Below are positions 9,092-18,200 of a DNA stretch of 64,000 nt, piece after piece. This DNA is from an uncultured Eubacteriales bacterium. GTDB taxonomy: Bacteria > Bacillota > Clostridia > HGM11514. The notes beneath the pieces were generated by a model. It was not told the origin of the DNA. It searched no databases and saw only the letters and a list, made by a program, of their open reading frames with translations. Location: NCBI GenBank assembly GCA_902492655.1, contig CABUMF010000001.1, positions 61,449 through 125,448 on the forward strand, written 5' to 3'. The position numbers were made by a program, and so were the translations under genes. The number at the start of each line of letters is the position of its first letter. The stretch's first letter is position 1.

Positions 9092-11461
9092 ATGGCAGAT
9101 AAGGAAGGCAAAACTTCATATGTTGTAAACCCCGATGAGGGGCTTGATTACAGCTCTGTAAAGGCGAGAATTAAAAACGGGCAAACGAACAAGAAGGTGT
9201 CCGATAATGAGTACAGCACAGGTGCGATTATTCGGAAAAATGTGTTTACCTACTTTAATTTTGTGTTTTTTGCGTTTGCCCTTGTTCTGATTATTGAGGG
9301 CTCGTTTAATCAGCTTGCTTTTTTGGGTGTTGTTTTCACGAATACCGTTATAGGTATTATACAGGAAATAAGGTCAAGGCGAGCGCTTGACAAGCTCAAT
9401 CTCCTTTCGGAGCGGAGAACGAAGGTTATAAGAGGCGGCATGGCTCTTGATATAAAAGGCGAGGAGCTTGTGCTTGACGATATTGTTGAGCTTGAAAGCG
9501 GAAATCAGGTTCCTGCCGATGCCGTTTTGCGCAAAGGCGAGGTTTATGTAAACGAATCGCTTCTTACGGGCGAGGCGGACGAGGTCAGGAAATCGTGCGG
9601 AGATAAGCTTTTGTCGGGAAGCTTTATAGTATCGGGAAAGTGCCGAGCTCAGCTTTCGGCGGTGGGCGGTGATTCCTTTGCCGGAGCTCTTACAAAGGAG
9701 GCAAAAAGGCAAAAGAAGGGCAAACGCCCCGGGATGATGAGATCTCTTAATGTTCTGATTATCGCAATCGGTGTTATTATCATTCCGTTTTCGATTATAA
9801 TGTTCTGCAATCAGCATTTCACGCTGGGGCTTTCGGTAAAGGAAAGCGTTGAAAACACCGTCGCATCCGCAATAGGCATGATTCCCGAGGGACTTTATCT
9901 TCTCACAAGCATAGCTTTGGCGGCAAGCACCGTAAGGCTTGCAAGGAGCAAGACCATAGTGCATGATATGAAGTGTATCGAAAGCCTTGCAAGAGCGGAT
10001 GTTATCTGCGTTGATAAGACGGGGACGATAACCGAGCCCGAAATGAAGCTATCCGAAATATCGCCATTATCGGAGGATTTTTCGGAGGATAAGCTTTCGG
10101 AGCTTGCCTTCGGTATGGAAACCGAAAATATAACTCTTAGCGCAATAAAGAAGTATTTTGAGGAAAAAAACACCGTTTCCGACAAAAAGCCGCTCAAAAA
10201 GAAGGAGTTTTCGTCAAAATTCAAATACAGTGCGGCAAGGCTTTCTGATGATGCGGTTTATCTTCTCGGTGCTCCCGAGATTTTATTGAACGATGATTTT
10301 GAAAATTATGAGGCGGAGGCTCAAAAGTATTTAGCTTCGGGCGAGCGTGTTTTGCTGTTTGCCAAAGCCGAAAACGGCGACAGAGCCTTTACGGACGAAA
10401 AGTTTACAGGGGTTGTCAAGCCTCTTGCGTTCATAGCACTTTCAAATCCCATAAGAGAGAACGCAAGGGAAATATTCGAGTATTTTTCATCCCAGGGCGT
10501 GGATGTGAAGGTTATTTCGGGTGATAATCCCGAAACCGTTGCCTCTGTTGCGGAGCGTGCCGGAATTAAAAATGCGCAAAGCTATATTGATTTGTCTGGG
10601 CTTTCGGACGATGAGGTCATGTCCTCCGAAATTCTCCGATATACCGTTTTCGGCAGAGTAAGCCCCACGCAAAAGCGTTTGCTTGTGAGGAACCTTAAAA
10701 AGAACGGGCATACCGTCGCTATGACGGGCGACGGGGTAAATGATGTGCTTGCGCTAAAGGATGCTGATTGCAGTATCGCAATGGCGAGCGGAAGCGAGGC
10801 GGCTTCAAGCGTTTCCGACCTTGTTTTGGTAAATTCGGATTTTGCCAATATGCCAAAGGTTGTGGACGAGGGACGAAGGGTAATAAACAATATTGAAAGA
10901 ACGGCATCGCTGTTTTTGGTTAAAAATATTTTTTCCTTTATATTAACCCTGGTTGCGATGATAACGGTTTCGGTTTACCCCTTAAAGCCCATTCAGATTT
11001 CTCTTTCGTCCGGACTTATGATAGGAATACCGTCATTTTTGCTTGCGCTTGAAGAAAATCACAATCTTGTCAAGGGAAGGTTTTTAACAAATGTTTTGCG
11101 TAATGCTTTCCCTGTGGGAATAACGGCATCAGTGCTTGTTTCCTTTGCAATGCTTATTGCCGATGAGTTTAATATGGACTATGCAACGCTTTCAACCGTT
11201 TCGTGCTTTGTGTTCTCCTTTGCAGGATATACAATGCTCTATAAGGTTTGCAAGCCCATGAATGTAAGGCACGGCATTATGTTTGCGGCAATGGGCATTA
11301 TTTATGTTGCGAGCGTAGCAGTATTGCCCGAATTTTTCAATATTTCAAGGCTTAATGCAGGTTCTTTGATTATCACAATTTTGTTGATTGCCCAGGTTTA
11401 CCCCTTGCAGACATATATCGAAAGGCTGTTTGGGGTCTTCAAAAGAAAAAAGGAGGAATAA
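9092..11461 (+). CDS. Cation-transporting P-type ATPase (CtpE/HAD-IC type)
   Basis: This 789-residue P-type ATPase has the phosphorylated aspartate D308 in VDKTGTIT, an actuator motif LLTGEADEVRKS near residue 157 and the hinge TGDGVNDVLALKDAD near residue 545. Hydrophobic segments near residues 50-90, 220-280 and a final group from about 610 give eight to ten membrane helices. The short N-terminus (GLDYSSVKARIKNGQTNK) and overall length resemble CtpE-like ATPases, which are proposed to move calcium. The ion here is not certain, and no heavy-metal CPx motif is seen. The alarmone synthetase gene follows after 2 nt. Confidence 0.88.
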   Translation: MADKEGKTSYVVNPDEGLDYSSVKARIKNGQTNKKVSDNEYSTGAIIRKNVFTYFNFVFFAFALVLIIEGSFNQLAFLGVVFTNTVIGIIQEIRSRRALDKLNLLSERRTKVIRGGMALDIKGEELVLDDIVELESGNQVPADAVLRKGEVYVNESLLTGEADEVRKSCGDKLLSGSFIVSGKCRAQLSAVGGDSFAGALTKEAKRQKKGKRPGMMRSLNVLIIAIGVIIIPFSIIMFCNQHFTLGLSVKESVENTVASAIGMIPEGLYLLTSIALAASTVRLARSKTIVHDMKCIESLARADVICVDKTGTITEPEMKLSEISPLSEDFSEDKLSELAFGMETENITLSAIKKYFEEKNTVSDKKPLKKKEFSSKFKYSAARLSDDAVYLLGAPEILLNDDFENYEAEAQKYLASGERVLLFAKAENGDRAFTDEKFTGVVKPLAFIALSNPIRENAREIFEYFSSQGVDVKVISGDNPETVASVAERAGIKNAQSYIDLSGLSDDEVMSSEILRYTVFGRVSPTQKRLLVRNLKKNGHTVAMTGDGVNDVLALKDADCSIAMASGSEAASSVSDLVLVNSDFANMPKVVDEGRRVINNIERTASLFLVKNIFSFILTLVAMITVSVYPLKPIQISLSSGLMIGIPSFLLALEENHNLVKGRFLTNVLRNAFPVGITASVLVSFAMLIADEFNMDYATLSTVSCFVFSFAGYTMLYKVCKPMNVRHGIMFAAMGIIYVASVAVLPEFFNISRLNAGSLIITILLIAQVYPLQTYIERLFGVFKRKKEE

Positions 11462-11463
11462 AG

Positions 11464-12180
11464 GTGAATTTTTCCAAAAAATATGATGAAAAGGATTTTT
11501 CCAGGTTTCTTATTTCGACGCTGTCGGAAAAGAATGTTCAGACCTGGATTAAAACATATTCGTCGCCGTATAAGCAGCTTATGGCATATTATCAGTGCGC
11601 AATAATGGAGGTTGAAACGAAGTTCAATGTTATGAACGAGGAAATGTCGCTTATGTACGACAGAAATCCTATCGAAACAATAAAAAGCCGTCTTAAATCT
11701 CCCGAAAGTGTTCTTGAAAAGATTTACAGAAAAAACCTCGATTTCACGGTGAAGGACATCGAGGAAAACCTTAATGATATTGCGGGTGTGAGGGTAATTT
11801 GCTCGTTTCAGTCGGATATTTATATGCTTGCCGAAGCGCTTCTTAAGCAGGATGATATAAGGCTTGTTGAAAAAAAGGATTATATCCAGTCGCCAAAGCC
11901 CAACGGCTACAGAAGTCTGCATCTGATAATAGAAATACCGATTTTCCTTCATGATAAAAAGAAGATGATGAAGGTTGAGGTTCAGCTCAGAACCATATCC
12001 ATGGATTGGTGGGCGAGCCTGGAGCATAAAATATGCTATAAAAAGGATATTGATTGCTACGCCGAAATCCGCAAGGAGCTTCGTGATTGCGCTGATATTG
12101 CTTCCTGTCTTGACGAAAGAATGGAAAATATTCAAAGGCGTGCATATGCAGACAAAGAAGAAATGTCAACCGAAGAATAA
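11464..12180 (+). CDS. relQ: Small alarmone synthetase, RelQ-like (p)ppGpp synthetase
   Basis: The 238-residue protein has only the RelA/SpoT synthetase domain and no HD hydrolase or regulatory domains. Signature segments are NLNDIAGVRVICSF, SPKPNGYRSLHLIIEIP and KVEVQLRTISMDWWASLEHK. It transfers pyrophosphate from ATP to GDP or GTP to make the stress alarmone (p)ppGpp. A helical tail after about residue 190 fits RelQ, whose tail supports tetramer formation. The GTG start at 11464 lies behind AGGAGG inside the end of the ATPase gene, so the pair is co-transcribed. Its last codons form one arm of a terminator and operator hairpin. Confidence 0.9.
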   Translation: MNFSKKYDEKDFSRFLISTLSEKNVQTWIKTYSSPYKQLMAYYQCAIMEVETKFNVMNEEMSLMYDRNPIETIKSRLKSPESVLEKIYRKNLDFTVKDIEENLNDIAGVRVICSFQSDIYMLAEALLKQDDIRLVEKKDYIQSPKPNGYRSLHLIIEIPIFLHDKKKMMKVEVQLRTISMDWWASLEHKICYKKDIDCYAEIRKELRDCADIASCLDERMENIQRRAYADKEEMSTEE

Positions 12181-12206
12181 AATTCGGTTGACATTTATGC
12201 TTTTTT
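12161..12206 (+). terminator. Intrinsic terminator after relQ
   Basis: A perfect 14-bp inverted repeat, 12161-12174 with 12183-12196, surrounds an 8-nt loop that includes the relQ stop codon. ATGCTTTTTTG follows. The same palindrome also fits a BirA operator (separate entry). Confidence 0.75.
12163..12194 (+). promoter_or_regulatory. Candidate BirA biotin operator
   Basis: The half-sites ATGTCAACC at 12163-12171 and GGTTGACAT at 12186-12194 are separated by exactly 14 nt. This is the known BirA operator pattern (TTGTnAACC, 14-15 nt, GGTTnACAA). The right half-site contains the -35 box of the birA-bioY promoter. A repressor bound here would block transcription of birA and bioY. Confidence 0.72.
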
Positions 12207-12216
12207 GTGGTAAAAT
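12188..12216 (+). promoter_or_regulatory. Sigma-A promoter of birA-bioY
   Basis: A perfect -35 TTGACA at 12188-12193 and TAAAAT at 12211-12216 are 17 nt apart. The -35 lies inside the right half of the BirA-type palindrome. Confidence 0.82.
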
Positions 12217-12232
12217 ATATTAGGTGATGTTT

Positions 12233-13162
12233 GTGAGTGTAAAGGAAAAGGTTCTTAAAATTCTTATGGAATCGAAATCTGCGGTTTCGGGAGAGCTTCT
12301 TGCAAAGGACTGCGGCGTTTCGAGAAATGCGGTGTGGAAGGCGGTCAATTCGCTGAAATCGGAGGGGTACGATATATCGGGCGTCAATAAAAGCGGATAT
12401 ATATTAAAACACGGCGATGTGCTGTCCTCTGATGAGCTGAAATGCCTTTTGGGAGACAGGCTTGTGGAGGTTTACGATACTATCGGTTCGACAAACACCC
12501 GTGCAAAGGAGCTTGCGGCAAAGGGCGCCGAGAGCGGAAGCATCGTGATTTCGGATGAGCAGACAGTCGGACGGGGGAGGTTTGACCGTAGGTTTGAAAG
12601 CAAACGGGGGAACGGGCTTTATATAAGCATAATTTTAAGACCGGATATCCCTGCGTCCGAGTCAATGAGGATAACGGCTTATGCCGCCGTTGCGGCGGCT
12701 CGTGCCATTGAAAGCTTCGGAGTCGAGGGCGTTAAAATCAAATGGGTTAACGACCTGTATCTGGGCGGCAAGAAAATATGCGGTATTCTCACCGAGGGCT
12801 CATGGGACATAGAAAGCGGAAGGCTTGAATATGCTGTTGTGGGAATAGGAATAAACCTCGGCGATGCTGAGTTTTCCGGGGAGCTTTCGGATAAGGCTTC
12901 GTCCGTATATTCGCAAACGGGTATAAAAATTCCGAGGTGTGCCTTGGCGGCGAGGGTTGTACGGAATTTGGAAAACGCTTCTGCGGAGTATATGGAGGAG
13001 TATCGGAGCCGTTCCTGCGTTATCGGGAAAAAAGTCAGGGTAAACAACGGCAACGACAGCTTTGAAGCAATCATCGAAGACATAGACGAAAACGGTTTTT
13101 TAATAGCAAAAAAAGGCGAAGATTTAATAACGGTTAATGCCGGAGAGGTGGTAATGAAATGA
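12233..13162 (+). CDS. birA: Bifunctional biotin-protein ligase and biotin repressor
   Basis: The 309-residue protein attaches biotin to carboxylase carrier lysines through biotinyl-AMP. An N-terminal winged helix (residues 1-60, with CGVSRNAVWKAVNSLKSEGY) lets it also bind DNA as a repressor. The catalytic domain has VGRGRFDRRFES (the biotin-binding GRGR loop) and KWVNDLYLGGKKICGILTE, and a small C-terminal domain follows. I chose the GTG at 12233, 6 nt after AGGTG. GTG 12224 and ATG 12227 lie in or beside that site. The gene overlaps bioY by 4 nt. Confidence 0.93.
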   Translation: MSVKEKVLKILMESKSAVSGELLAKDCGVSRNAVWKAVNSLKSEGYDISGVNKSGYILKHGDVLSSDELKCLLGDRLVEVYDTIGSTNTRAKELAAKGAESGSIVISDEQTVGRGRFDRRFESKRGNGLYISIILRPDIPASESMRITAYAAVAAARAIESFGVEGVKIKWVNDLYLGGKKICGILTEGSWDIESGRLEYAVVGIGINLGDAEFSGELSDKASSVYSQTGIKIPRCALAARVVRNLENASAEYMEEYRSRSCVIGKKVRVNNGNDSFEAIIEDIDENGFLIAKKGEDLITVNAGEVVMK

Positions 13163-13677
13163 GTATCAATACAAAGAAAATGACAAGAATAGCACTGTTC
13201 AGCGCAATTTTATGCGTAATTTCTCCATTTTCGATTCCTGTGGGAACGGTTCCGATTTCCCTTGCAACGCTGGGAGTTTATTTTGCGGCGGCTGTACTGG
13301 AGCCGATTTCCGCAACGCTGTCAGTTTTAATTTATGTGCTTTTGGGAGCTGTGGGCCTTCCTGTTTTTTCGGGAATGAGAGGCGGCGTTTCTGTTATCGC
13401 AGGGCCGACGGGCGGCTTTATTGTAGGCTACATAGCGTGCGCTTTTTTAGCGTCGCTTCTTATGCATAAGTTCGGCAAAAAGCTTTTGACGCCCGTTTGG
13501 CTTGTAATCGCAACCGCCGTTTTGTATGTTATCGGTACGGTCTGGTTCATGGTTGTTATGAAGCAGTCCATTGCGGCGGCAATCGGTGCTTGCGTACTGC
13601 CGTTTTTGATCGGGGACGCTTTGAAAATAATCATTGTGTCCGTATTTGATGCCAAGCTTTCAAAGTATATAAAATGA
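13159..13677 (+). CDS. bioY: Biotin transporter S component BioY
   Basis: The 172-residue hydrophobic protein has about six membrane helices and the BioY signature region RGGVSVIAGPTGGFIVGYI near residues 74-92. BioY is the substrate-binding unit of biotin ECF transporters and works with shared EcfAAT energy units encoded elsewhere. The ATG overlaps the birA stop as ATGA, so the two are translationally coupled. Biotin uptake should be repressed by holo-BirA through the operator upstream of birA. Confidence 0.93.
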   Translation: MSINTKKMTRIALFSAILCVISPFSIPVGTVPISLATLGVYFAAAVLEPISATLSVLIYVLLGAVGLPVFSGMRGGVSVIAGPTGGFIVGYIACAFLASLLMHKFGKKLLTPVWLVIATAVLYVIGTVWFMVVMKQSIAAAIGACVLPFLIGDALKIIIVSVFDAKLSKYIK

Positions 13678-13703
13678 TTTTGCGGGAGTGATTTTTCGTC
13701 CGA

Positions 13704-13862
13704 ATGCTCCGAAAACTCCCTTGCAAAGAATTGACAGAGGGCTTATGCGCATTGATTGGAGAAGTTAGAGACGAGCATATCACATATCTTGACAGGGATA
13801 TGTGGCAAAAAGACGGTCAGGTGAAAATCTGGAGATACCTGCCTCATGGACGGACTTTATGA
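13704..13862 (+). CDS. Short hypothetical ORF or gene remnant
   Basis: A 52-codon frame from the ATG at 13704 encodes a peptide with VRDEHITYLDRDMWQKDGQV and ends HGRTL. I recognise no family. The only purine-rich site (GGGAG at 13684) is 15 nt away and can pair with CTCCC at 13716-13720, so translation may be weak. A seven-codon frame overlaps the stop as ATGATG. The stretch could be a small gene or the decayed end of an older one. It fills most of the gap between bioY and the PAS gene. Confidence 0.3.
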   Translation: MLRKLPCKELTEGLCALIGEVRDEHITYLDRDMWQKDGQVKIWRYLPHGRTL

Positions 13863-13900
13863 TGTTTGAGCTGTTACTAAATTAAAAAAGAGGTGTAAAT

Positions 13901-14257
13901 ATGTTGGATAAGCTATTAAGAAGCATTGCGGAGCAGGATAGGGCGCCGATTGTGATTTGCGATACGGATTCTTGTATTGTGTACATGAACCCCGCCGCAA
14001 TTAAAAATTATCACAGGGACTTGACGGGTATGAATCTTAAGGATTGTCACAATGCCGAGTCGAACAAAAAAATTGACATGGTGCTTTCGTGGTTCCAAAA
14101 AAGCAAGGATAACAATATTGTATATACTTTTTACAACGAAAAGAAAAACAAGGATGTTTACATGGTTGCGCTCCGTGACGAGGACGGAAGCTTAATCGGA
14201 TATTACGAAAAGCACGAATCAAGAAATCGGGAAACAGCCGAGCCTTACGGTATTTAG
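13901..14257 (+). CDS. Stand-alone PAS domain protein
   Basis: This 118-residue protein is essentially one PAS domain. APIVICDTDSCIVYMNPAAIKNYH is the start of the fold, and VYTFYNEKKNKDVYMVALRDEDGSLIGYYEKHE supplies the later strands. PAS domains bind small ligands or cofactors and pass on a signal. No output domain is attached, so it would have to act on a partner. AAGAGGTG precedes the ATG. Its ligand cannot be predicted. Confidence 0.82.
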   Translation: MLDKLLRSIAEQDRAPIVICDTDSCIVYMNPAAIKNYHRDLTGMNLKDCHNAESNKKIDMVLSWFQKSKDNNIVYTFYNEKKNKDVYMVALRDEDGSLIGYYEKHESRNRETAEPYGI

Positions 14258-14280
14258 TTTCCGAAACGGCGGTTTGAAGC

Positions 14281-14580
14281 ATGAACACATTTGAGAAAAT
14301 ATATGAGGTTGTAAAGAGTATTCCCGAGGGCAAGGTTGCAACATACGGGCTCGTGGCGGTTTTGGCGGGAAATCCGAGGGGGTCGAGGGTTGTGGGCTAT
14401 GCGCTCCATGTAAATCCCGAGCCGGGAGTTATTCCCTGCCATAGGGTGGTAAACCGCGAGGGGAGGCTTGCCCCGTCCTTTGCTTTTGGCGGAGAGGATG
14501 CTCAAAGACAGCTCCTTTCAGCCGAAGGAATTACTTTCGAGCCGGACGGACGGGTTGATCTAAAAAAGTATTGTATGTGA
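14281..14580 (+). CDS. MGMT-family DNA-binding domain protein
   Basis: The 99-residue protein consists of the C-terminal domain of O6-alkylguanine-DNA alkyltransferase: YEVVKSIPEGKVATYGLVA, RVVGYALHVNPEP and the active-site motif IPCHRVVNREG. The cysteine C53 is present, unlike the tryptophan variant of many alkyltransferase-like (ATL) proteins. It may therefore accept alkyl groups directly, or act as an ATL sensor that flags lesions for excision repair. The start codon has only a weak ribosome site. It lies 23 nt after the PAS gene. Confidence 0.85.
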   Translation: MNTFEKIYEVVKSIPEGKVATYGLVAVLAGNPRGSRVVGYALHVNPEPGVIPCHRVVNREGRLAPSFAFGGEDAQRQLLSAEGITFEPDGRVDLKKYCM

Positions 14581-14597
14581 ATTTGAGGTAAAATAAC

Positions 14598-15008
14598 ATG
14601 AAAAAGCTATTGTTAATATCCGTCGCTTTACTCATAATATTATTTGCCGCCTGTGGCAATAATAACACTAAAAAAGATGCTGAAAGAGGAGAAGATGCAA
14701 TGTACGAACAAATTTCACCCGAAGATGCAAAGAGGATAATGGATAGCGGTGAGGAATATATTCTACTTGATGTCAGAGAGCAAAACGAGTATGACGAGGG
14801 GCATATAAAAGGTGCGGTTCTCATTCCTTATACCGAGATTGAAGACAGAGCGGAATCCGAACTTTTGAACAAGAACGAGCAGATACTTGTATATTGCCGA
14901 AGCGGAAGAAGAAGCAAAATTGCAGCCGAAAGTCTTGTAAGGCTCGGTTATACGAATGTAAAAGAATTCGGCGGAATCATAGATTGGCGGTATGAAATTG
15001 AAAAGTAG
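14598..15008 (+). CDS. Rhodanese-domain lipoprotein
   Basis: The 136-residue protein has a lipoprotein signal peptide (MKKLLLISVALLIILFAACG) with the lipobox cysteine at residue 20, so it should be anchored outside the membrane. A rhodanese domain follows: YILLDVREQNEYDEGHIKGA and the active-site loop VYCRSGRRS with cysteine C100. Rhodanese proteins carry or transfer sulfane sulfur. The extracellular substrate is unknown. GAGGTAAAATAAC precedes the ATG, and the gene follows the MGMT-like gene by 17 nt. Confidence 0.9.
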   Translation: MKKLLLISVALLIILFAACGNNNTKKDAERGEDAMYEQISPEDAKRIMDSGEEYILLDVREQNEYDEGHIKGAVLIPYTEIEDRAESELLNKNEQILVYCRSGRRSKIAAESLVRLGYTNVKEFGGIIDWRYEIEK

Positions 15009-15028
15009 AGATTTTTATAACGCGAAGG

Positions 15029-15133
15029 CTATATGCAGAGTATGGTACAATCATCAATATCCAATATTTTTTCTAAGTCAGGGTTATCTTCATAAAAATC
15101 TTTTGTTATATAACAATATCTTACGCCTGCCAT
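15029..15133 (-). CDS. 34-residue hypothetical peptide
   Basis: A short frame from the ATG at 15133 encodes a peptide beginning MAGVRYCYITKDFYEDNPD. A very good ribosome site (AGGAG, 7 nt upstream) supports translation. The peptide ends with DDCTILCI, has no membrane segment and matches no family I can name. Its start loosely resembles the first strand and helix of ToxN-like proteins, so it could be a truncated remnant. It is downstream of carB on the same strand, behind a hairpin at 15151-15178. Confidence 0.35.
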   Translation of the reverse strand: MAGVRYCYITKDFYEDNPDLEKILDIDDCTILCI

Positions 15134-15150
15134 TTTATCTCCTGACAGCG

Positions 15151-15178
15151 AAATAGGAAGCAGAAATGCTTCCTATTT
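15151..15178. terminator. Hairpin between convergent genes
   Basis: A perfect 11-bp inverted repeat, 15151-15161 with 15168-15178, has a 6-nt loop. The T runs on both sides are short. It may act as a weak terminator for carB (minus) and the rhodanese gene (plus), or as a leader hairpin for the 34-residue frame. Confidence 0.5.
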
Positions 15179-15262
15179 TAATGAACAAATATTTCTGACT
15201 AATCGGTGTATTTGCATTTTCCGCTTATAATAAAAACGCAATCAGAAAACTATTTCGTTTAA

Positions 15263-18200
15263 TTAAAGCTCGTCTATGGTTGAAATAGACGGAATGCTTT
15301 CCTCAAGGACATCAAGCACGATTTTTACGGTATCGAGGGAGGTGAAAATGGTAACACCGTTTTGTACTGCGCACTGCCTTATGGCAACGCCGTCCTCGTA
15401 GTGAACGCCGGACAAAATCGCTCTTGTGTTAATAATGTAGCTTACATATCCGGCACGGATTGAACGGAGTATCTCGTCACTGCCTTCGCTGAGCTTGCCT
15501 CTTACTCTTGTGCGGATTCCGTGCTTTTTGAGGAAGGTTGCGGTGCCGATTGTAGCCTCGATGTTAAAGCCGAGCTGATAGAACCTTCTTACAAGCGGAA
15601 GAGCTTCCTCCTTGTCCTCGTCAGCCAGGGTAACGATAACCGTACCGTAATCCTTCATTTTAATTCCCGAAGCCTGAAGTGCCTTGTAGAGTGCACGGTT
15701 GAGGCGGTTGTCGTAACCTATAGCCTCGCCGGTCGACTTCATTTCGGGGGAAAGATAAGCGTCAATTCCCGAAAGCTTTTCAAAGGAAAATGCCGGAGCC
15801 TTAACATAGTGTCCCGATTTTTCGGGAGCTGCCGATACTTTAATGCCCTGCTCCGAAAGTGAAATTCCGAGCATTGCCTTTGTTGCTATCTGAACGAGCC
15901 CGATTCCTGTAGACTTTGAAAGGAAGGGAACGCTTCTTGAAGCTCTCGGATTTACCTCGATTACAAAAACATCGTCATTGTCATCTACAATAAACTGTAT
16001 GTTAAAAAGTCCCACAATGCCGATTCCGAGGCCTAAACGGGTGGTGTAATCCACGATTGTTTTCTTGACCTTTTCGGAAATGCTGTACGGAGGGTACACG
16101 CTCATGGAGTCGCCGGAGTGAACGCCCGTTCTTTCCACCAGCTCCATAATTCCGGGCACAAAAACCGCCTTTCCGTCGCAGATAGCGTCAACCTCGACTT
16201 CCTTGCCGACGATGTATTTGTCGACCAGAACAGGCTTGTCGGTATCGACCTCAACGGCGTTTTTGAGATAGTGCCTGAGGGATTTTTCGTTGGACACAAT
16301 TTCCATTGCCCGTCCGCCGAGAACGAAGCTCGGGCGTACAAGAACGGGGTAACCGATTTCCTCCGCCGCCTTAACGCCGCTTTCAATATCCGTAACCGCC
16401 ATGCCTTTCGGATTGGGGATTTTGAGGGATTTTATAACCTCGTCAAAAGCGTCACGGTTTTCTGCTTTTTCGATAGCGTCGCAGTCCGTTCCGATGATTT
16501 TAACACCTCGTCTTGCAAGCGGTTCTGCAAGGTTCACCGCAGTCTGACCGCCGAGCGTTGCAATAACGCCGATCGGCTTTTCGAGGTTCACAACATTCAT
16601 AACATCCTCGGGCGTGAGCGGCTCAAAATAGAGCTTGTCGGCTGTGGTGTAGTCGGTTGAAACGGTTTCGGGGTTGTTGTTTATTACTATAGCCTCATAG
16701 CCCGCATCGTGAATTGCCTTTACGGCATGGACTGTCGAGTAGTCGAACTCAACGCCCTGACCTATTCTTATAGGGCCCGAGCCGAGAACGATAATTTTAT
16801 CCGCATCCGAAACAATGGATTCGTTTTCCTCCTCATAGGTCGAATAAAAGTATGGAACATAGCTTGCAAACTCGCTTGCACAGGTGTCGATCATCTTGTA
16901 GGTCGGGAACAGACGAAGCTCAAGCCTTTTGTTGTAAATTTCGTCCTCACTTGTTTTCCAAAGCTCTGCTATGTAGGAGTCTGAAAATCCCATTTTTTTG
17001 GCTTCGTATAAAAGCTTTTCGTCATTGGGGTTAGCTTCCATTTGCTTTTCAAAATCAACTATGTTTTTGATTTTGTCGAGGAAGAACATATCAATCCCCG
17101 TTATGTTGCAAATTCTCGAATGGTCAACTCCCATCCACATAAGCTGAGAGATTGCGTAAAGACGGTCATCCGTACCTTCCTTTATATATTCGAGCAGCTC
17201 CTCGGTTGACATATGGTCGCTGTCGAACTTTTCCATGTGGAGGTGGTTTTTGCCCGTTTCGAGGGACCGGATTGCCTTGAGAAGGCTTTCCTCCATGGTT
17301 CTCCCGACGCTCATTACCTCGCCCGTTGCCTTCATCTGAGTGGAAAGCACATTTGAAGCGGAAGCAAATTTGTCAAAGGGGAAGCGTGGCATTTTTGTAA
17401 CAATATAGTCAAGCGTGGGTTCAAAGCACGCAAGTGTGTTTACAAGGGGGATTTCGTCAAGATTAAGTCCCACAGCGATTTTTGCGCTCACCCTTGCGAT
17501 TGGGTAGCCGCTTGCCTTTGATGCAAGAGCGGAAGAACGGGAAACCCTCGGGTTTACCTCGATAACATAATAGTTGAAGGACTGAGGGTCAAGCGCAAAC
17601 TGAACGTTACATCCGCCCTTGACGCCCAACGCACGGATAATTTTCAGCGCACTGTCACGAAGCATATGATACTCTTTGTTCGTAAGCGTCTGGCTCGGAG
17701 CGACAACAATGGAATCTCCTGTGTGAATACCCACCGGGTCAAGATTTTCCATATTACAAATGGTTATGGCGGTGTCGTTTGCATCACGCATAACCTCGTA
17801 TTCGATTTCCTTATAGCCCTTTATGCTTTTCTCGACAAGAACCTGATGAACGGGAGAAAGCGCAAGAGCGTTTTTCATCATGACCTTCATTTCGGAAGGG
17901 TTGTTTGCAAAGCCGCCGCCCGTTCCGCCGAGCGTAAAGGCGGGGCGGAGAATAACCGGATACCCGATTTCTTCAGCCGCGCAAAGGGCCTCTTCTATGG
18001 AATAAGTAATTTTTGAAGGAACAACCGGTTCGCCGATGCTTTCGCAAAGCTCTTTGAAAAGCTCTCTGTCCTCGGCGGCGTCAATGCTTTTGGTGTCCGT
18101 TCCCAAAAGCTCGATTTCACATTCCTCCAAAACGCCTTTTTTAGCAAGCTGCATAGCTATGTTAAGCCCCGTCTGACCGCCGATTCCGGGAACAATAGCG

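Noticed and set aside
13684..13720. Terminator after bioY
   Set aside because: The stem has a four-base bulge and no T tract follows.
15134..15262. Second type III antitoxin repeat array
   Set aside because: I found a single hairpin but no tandem repeats, and the following frame has only 34 codons.
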